This document shows positions 6,175 through 8,866 of a stretch of DNA of 8,866 bases, in pieces (within the stretch, counting starts at the first letter, position 1; every line of letters begins with the position of its first letter). A model generated the notes under the pieces. The model searched no databases and had not been told where the DNA came from. It saw only the letters and a list, made by a program, of their open reading frames with translations. Where the stretch lies: assembly GCA_050735975.1 (NCBI GenBank), contig JBOHVS010000323.1, forward strand, positions 1 through 8,866. Reading direction: 5' to 3'. The position numbers and the translations under genes were made by a program. This stretch comes from DATMBL01 sp050735975. GTDB taxonomy: Bacteria > Desulfobacterota > Binatia > UBA9968.

Positions 6175-8583
6175 TCAGAAAGTAGCGAGGAACGCGATCA
6201 GCGCCGTCTTGTCCTTCGGCGAGAGTCCCTCGCCGAAGGGGTGCCCGCGATCTTCAATCAGATCGGTACTGGAACTGTAGACTTCTAAAAGCAGCGGCAG
6301 CCGTTTTTTTACTGCCGCCAGCAACTGCTCCGGTTCATCGATGATCTCGTCCACAATTTTACCCAGCTCCGCAGCCATCCGGTTGCCCTTATCCGTCCCG
6401 AGATGTTTTGCCAGTCGCGCTTTCAGCTCAGCGGGCTTTATTTTCGCCGCCACCAAATCGACAACGAACGGCTTGTGCTGAAAGTTGCCCAGCAAAGCCG
6501 CAGGCGTCCCTTTGGGCACGGTAAGCGTGAACCCGACGATTCTTTTTTCTTCCTTCCCGTCCCAAAGGCGCGGGCCGATTTCCAACACGATATCCCGATC
6601 GAGGCGAGTGATTTTCTTGCCGCGATCTTTGGGATTCAGCAGGTTCTGCATAGAAGCCTCAAACAGTTTCAATCGCCCTTCGAGGCTAGGATCGAACTGC
6701 CAGCAGCCGGGCGGATTTGCATTCGCAAGCGGGTTGCCGAGGTGGTCGAACAGCGGCGCGCCGCAGATTTCGGGGCCGACCGCGTTGTTATGCAGAAATG
6801 GCGCGTGCGCCCAGACACTCAACAGCGAGATATTGCGAAAATAGCCGCGGCCGCCATCTCCGGGCTCTTTTATGTTTGGATCAGGCGGCTTGGCGCGAAG
6901 CGTTTCCGATCCAAACGCTCCCCAGATATGGCCCGTCATGTGGTTGGAGTGGAGCGCGCGAGAGTAATTGGTCCCGACCTCGGATGCCGGCGTCAATTTA
7001 TCGTTGCCGAGCCAATCGAGACGCAGTCCGGTCTTCGGATCGACAGCATAGAAATCACGGCTCGCCGCCGGGCCTTCCTGACTCGAGTGGCAGCGCGCGC
7101 AATTCTCGGCAAAAATCGTCTTGCCGCGCGCCACGGCCCCTTTGCCGTATTGATTGTCCAGTTGCTCGATCAGATCACTTCGATCCTTCAGACCCTTGGC
7201 GACATGCAGATCGCTTGCGGTTGCTTCCGTGGATAGGAGGAAATTGACGATATCCGGCAAGCGATCCTCGATGGCGCGGAAGTTCGGACAGTCGCGCCGA
7301 GCCTGCGCCACGTCGAAGGGGGTCTGGCCGAAGCCCCGTTGTTTTGGGTCAACCTGGCGGAGATCCGTAAGATGGTTCACCCAGCCTTGTTCGGAACAGG
7401 AACCGATGTTGAAATAAACCCGCTGCACCGCCTCATGGATACCGGTGCTATCCTCGCCGCCTTTGAGGATGTGGTGGACGCTCTCTTCTTTTAAACTCCG
7501 CTCCCAACATTTGCCGTCTTTCCCGGGCTCGCACCAACAGTCATTCTCCTTAGCATCCGTGGGACAAGCGCCGACCTTGCGCCACTTGTTGATTTTTTCC
7601 CCGGCGTGCACCGGCCGCTGCTTGAAGTTGATGATCGCATTCTGGCTACCCATATTGTTCACCTGATCGGTGGGCACGCCGGACGTATCGGTGGTGCCGG
7701 GCCGCGCGTGTGAAAATATCTGCCACTCTAAACTGTCGGTTGGCATGCCGGAGATCAGGATCTGCGAAATTCGGGCATACTGGTTTCCCACGGTGCCGCT
7801 GATGTTTTCCCACCTGGGATTTTCGGGATCTTTCGGCGGCTTGAGCGGATCGAACGCGATGTGGCACGCCCCGCAGGCCATGCCGATGCGAAACGGCGGC
7901 TCAATCGACCCGTCCGCCAAGCGACTTACGCGAGAGTCGCTGAGGGATGGATCTTTGCTTAGCTTGCTGCTGTAACCGTCCCACGTGCCTAACCGGCCGT
8001 TGTTCAGCTTGCGCCAGCGATCGGCATCGAAACGCGGATTGGGAAATTTTCTGAGGCCGAGCACACCCGTCGACGTGCCAAACGCCAGGTGGCAAGGATC
8101 TTCCCTATTGCCCCGTCCTCCGGCGTCTTGAAAATCACAGGCCGGATCGCGGTAGCCGGTTTTGCCCACGAATTTCAGTAGCTCGCTATCGCCCGGGCAA
8201 TAATCGAAGCCGTACGTATGCTCAAGGCTTTTGGCAGGACAGTCGGGATCGCCCGGCCGGCAGCAGTCAGGGTCGTTGATCAAGCCCCATCTCTTGAAGC
8301 GCTCGTTGCGCATCTCAGACTTGAGCACGTTATACCAATCTATGAGGACTCCGAACCTCTGTTGAAAAACATAGGTATGAAAACGGTCGTTTCCGGCAGC
8401 AGCGTAAAACCAGATCTTCCGCCCGGCGCGCTCGGACTCATGGAGCCCTCGTTCGCCGGCGCGAAAACCCAAAGTCAACAAAAGGTTGGCAGGCTCAGAA
8501 GGGAATTCGGCTTGCCTGCTCATCACCACGACCGAAACGCTGACGGTCGCCAGGATGGCGACGGCAAGAGCATACCGCTTCAT
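6175..8583 (-). CDS. secreted di-haem cytochrome c, RoxA/MauG-peroxidase-like
   Basis: An 802-residue protein with an N-terminal export signal or anchor (KR, then hydrophobic residues about 5-21). Two haem c motifs are visible: CGACH at 237-241 and CARCH at 495-499. After the first comes PLKPPKDPENPRWENISGT and GNQYARI. After the second comes SLLSVWAHAPFLHNN (587-600), the counterpart of the W-A-x-APYLHNG block of MauG-like di-haem enzymes and of RoxA-type rubber oxygenases; H598 is a candidate second axial ligand (inference). RoxA is about 680 residues, so this protein is longer, mainly through a C-terminal part rich in helices (about 700-790). Many extra cysteines (106-164 and 340-396) suggest periplasmic disulfides. 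Possible roles are an oxygenase cleaving a hydrophobic substrate or a peroxidase-like electron-transfer enzyme; sequence alone cannot decide. It is the first gene of the cassette, has a moderate AAAGGG Shine-Dalgarno (8590-8595), and its promoter lies just upstream. Confidence 0.88.
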   Translation of the reverse strand: MKRYALAVAILATVSVSVVVMSRQAEFPSEPANLLLTLGFRAGERGLHESERAGRKIWFYAAAGNDRFHTYVFQQRFGVLIDWYNVLKSEMRNERFKRWGLINDPDCCRPGDPDCPAKSLEHTYGFDYCPGDSELLKFVGKTGYRDPACDFQDAGGRGNREDPCHLAFGTSTGVLGLRKFPNPRFDADRWRKLNNGRLGTWDGYSSKLSKDPSLSDSRVSRLADGSIEPPFRIGMACGACHIAFDPLKPPKDPENPRWENISGTVGNQYARISQILISGMPTDSLEWQIFSHARPGTTDTSGVPTDQVNNMGSQNAIINFKQRPVHAGEKINKWRKVGACPTDAKENDCWCEPGKDGKCWERSLKEESVHHILKGGEDSTGIHEAVQRVYFNIGSCSEQGWVNHLTDLRQVDPKQRGFGQTPFDVAQARRDCPNFRAIEDRLPDIVNFLLSTEATASDLHVAKGLKDRSDLIEQLDNQYGKGAVARGKTIFAENCARCHSSQEGPAASRDFYAVDPKTGLRLDWLGNDKLTPASEVGTNYSRALHSNHMTGHIWGAFGSETLRAKPPDPNIKEPGDGGRGYFRNISLLSVWAHAPFLHNNAVGPEICGAPLFDHLGNPLANANPPGCWQFDPSLEGRLKLFEASMQNLLNPKDRGKKITRLDRDIVLEIGPRLWDGKEEKRIVGFTLTVPKGTPAALLGNFQHKPFVVDLVAAKIKPAELKARLAKHLGTDKGNRMAAELGKIVDEIIDEPEQLLAAVKKRLPLLLEVYSSSTDLIEDRGHPFGEGLSPKDKTALIAFLATF

Positions 8584-8589
8584 GCGCGA

Positions 8590-8595
8590 CCCTTT
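8590..8595 (-). promoter_or_regulatory. Shine-Dalgarno-like AAAGGG of the RoxA-like gene
   Basis: AAAGGG on the minus strand, 6 bases before the ATG at 8583. It is a moderate match and agrees with the export signal beginning right at this ATG. Confidence 0.55.
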
Positions 8596-8637
8596 CAGGG
8601 CAAATGAGGACAGAGCCTTATTGAGGGACTAGGTCCT

Positions 8638-8666
8638 ATTTTAAAACAAAATTCTGAATCTGTCCA
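8638..8666 (-). promoter_or_regulatory. sigma70-like promoter of the cytochrome cassette
   Basis: On the minus strand there is a -35 TGGACA (8661-8666), a 17-bp spacer and a -10 TAAAAT (8638-8643). Each hexamer matches consensus at 5 of 6 positions with ideal spacing. The predicted start is near 8630, giving a leader of about 46 bases. A small dyad, GGAC-TAG-GTCC, at 8626-8636 lies on the start site and could be an operator. Three GAATCT hexamers surround the -35. Confidence 0.6.
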
Positions 8667-8705
8667 GAAGATTCTTTAGCGGGGTCTGCGGGAGGGAAGA
8701 ATCTT
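8656..8705. promoter_or_regulatory. GAATCT hexamer cluster / inverted repeats at the cassette promoter
   Basis: GAATCT occurs at 8656-8661 (+), 8669-8674 (- strand) and 8699-8704 (+). The first and second form an inverted repeat that straddles the -35 element. The second and third form a 9-bp inverted repeat (AAGATTCTT 8668-8676, AAGAATCTT 8697-8705) with a 20-base GC-rich loop. They may be binding sites for a regulator of the cassette. The 9-bp hairpin could instead weakly terminate the upstream zinc-protein gene, but no T run follows it. Confidence 0.35.
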
Positions 8706-8717
8706 TCCGGCTACCTG

Positions 8718-8866
8718 TCAAGACTGTGGCCTTATGGAGAGATCGCATTCATCTTCATGGATAAACAGGCAATTATCACATAGACTCGCGCCACACGAGG
8801 AGCAATTGAATTCGTCCGAATATCTAATCTCATGTCTGCATTCCGCGCATTCTATGGATCCATTAA
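8718..8866 (-). CDS. C-terminal end of a small cysteine-rich zinc-binding protein (partial)
   Basis: The minus strand is open from the right edge to a TGA at 8718-8720, giving 48 residues. It begins NGSIECAECRHEI and ends CDLSIRPQS. Cysteine and histidine spacing is C-x2-C-x11-C-x2-C-x4-C-x2-C-x3-H-x3-C. This resembles a two-metal zinc-finger fold of treble-clef or cross-brace (RING/FYVE-like) type. Such regular spacing is very unlikely in non-coding DNA, so I regard it as a real gene whose start is off-window. GC content is about 44%, with ATA, AGA and CTA codons, unlike the G/C-ending codons of the cassette; recent acquisition is possible. The stop is 134 bases before the RoxA-like start, with a promoter between, so it is probably a separate transcript. 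The function is unknown; a DNA, RNA or protein contact role is only a guess. Confidence 0.7.
   Translation of the reverse strand, partial: NGSIECAECRHEIRYSDEFNCSSCGASLCDNCLFIHEDECDLSIRPQS

Noticed and set aside
6403..7236. 277-residue open frame on the + strand
   Set aside because: Lies fully inside and opposite the RoxA-like cytochrome gene, across its CARCH motif. The translated protein is Arg-rich and without recognisable motifs.
6175..8583. Classical bacterial cytochrome c peroxidase
   Set aside because: At 802 residues it is more than twice the usual length (about 330), and the blocks after the first haem motif look more RoxA-like.
8668..8705. Intrinsic terminator of the zinc-protein gene
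   Set aside because: The 9-bp stem is AT-rich, the loop is 20 bases and no T run follows on the minus strand. It overlaps the promoter upstream region, so an operator role seems at least as likely.
1..8866. CRISPR array, tRNA, rRNA, insertion sequence or toxin-antitoxin pair
   Set aside because: I saw no regularly spaced repeats, cloverleaf signatures, transposase motifs or paired small genes on either strand.

Overview
The window looks like a chromosomal fragment of a diderm (Gram-negative-type), GC-rich environmental bacterium. The reasons are exported c-type cytochromes, SD-led genes, mostly G/C-ending codons, a dispersed CGAAG-type repeat, and a mix of EamA, BNR-propeller and 2-hydroxyacid dehydrogenase genes. 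That style fits uncultivated soil or sediment lineages such as Deltaproteobacteria/Binatota, Rokubacteria or Tectomicrobia. The placement is an impression and cannot be proved from one window.

Left part (1-1965). The 3' two thirds of a D-2-hydroxyacid dehydrogenase gene runs on the + strand. It converges on a minus-strand gene for a seven-bladed Asp-box (BNR) beta-propeller that has no export signal. A 223-base gap carries the propeller's Shine-Dalgarno sequence, a tentative promoter and short inverted repeats.

Centre and right (1966-8583). Four genes lie head to tail on the minus strand with gaps of 30, 34 and 41 bases. Transcription runs right to left: an 802-residue secreted di-haem cytochrome c with RoxA (rubber oxygenase)/MauG-like features; a 293-residue protein with an N-terminal membrane anchor and unknown function; a 783-residue membrane-anchored protein with two widely spaced CXXCH motifs; and a 10-TM EamA/DMT transporter. 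The first three all appear to face the periplasm and are probably one functional unit. My best inference is an oxidative reaction on a periplasmic substrate, possibly hydrophobic, with electron transfer between the two cytochromes. The substrate is unknown. This cassette is the main candidate for an undescribed system here.

Right edge (8584-8866). A well-formed sigma70-like promoter (TGGACA, 17 bp, TAAAAT) sits upstream of the cassette, surrounded by three copies of GAATCT. Beyond it, running off the window on the minus strand, is the C-terminal end of a small cysteine-rich zinc-binding protein. Its GC content is about 44% and it uses rare codons, unlike the cassette.

A short periodic repeat (CGAAG units, 2855-2885) lies between the 783-residue cytochrome gene and the transporter gene, and supplies the last codons and stop of the cytochrome gene. 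I saw no tRNA, rRNA, CRISPR array, transposase or origin.
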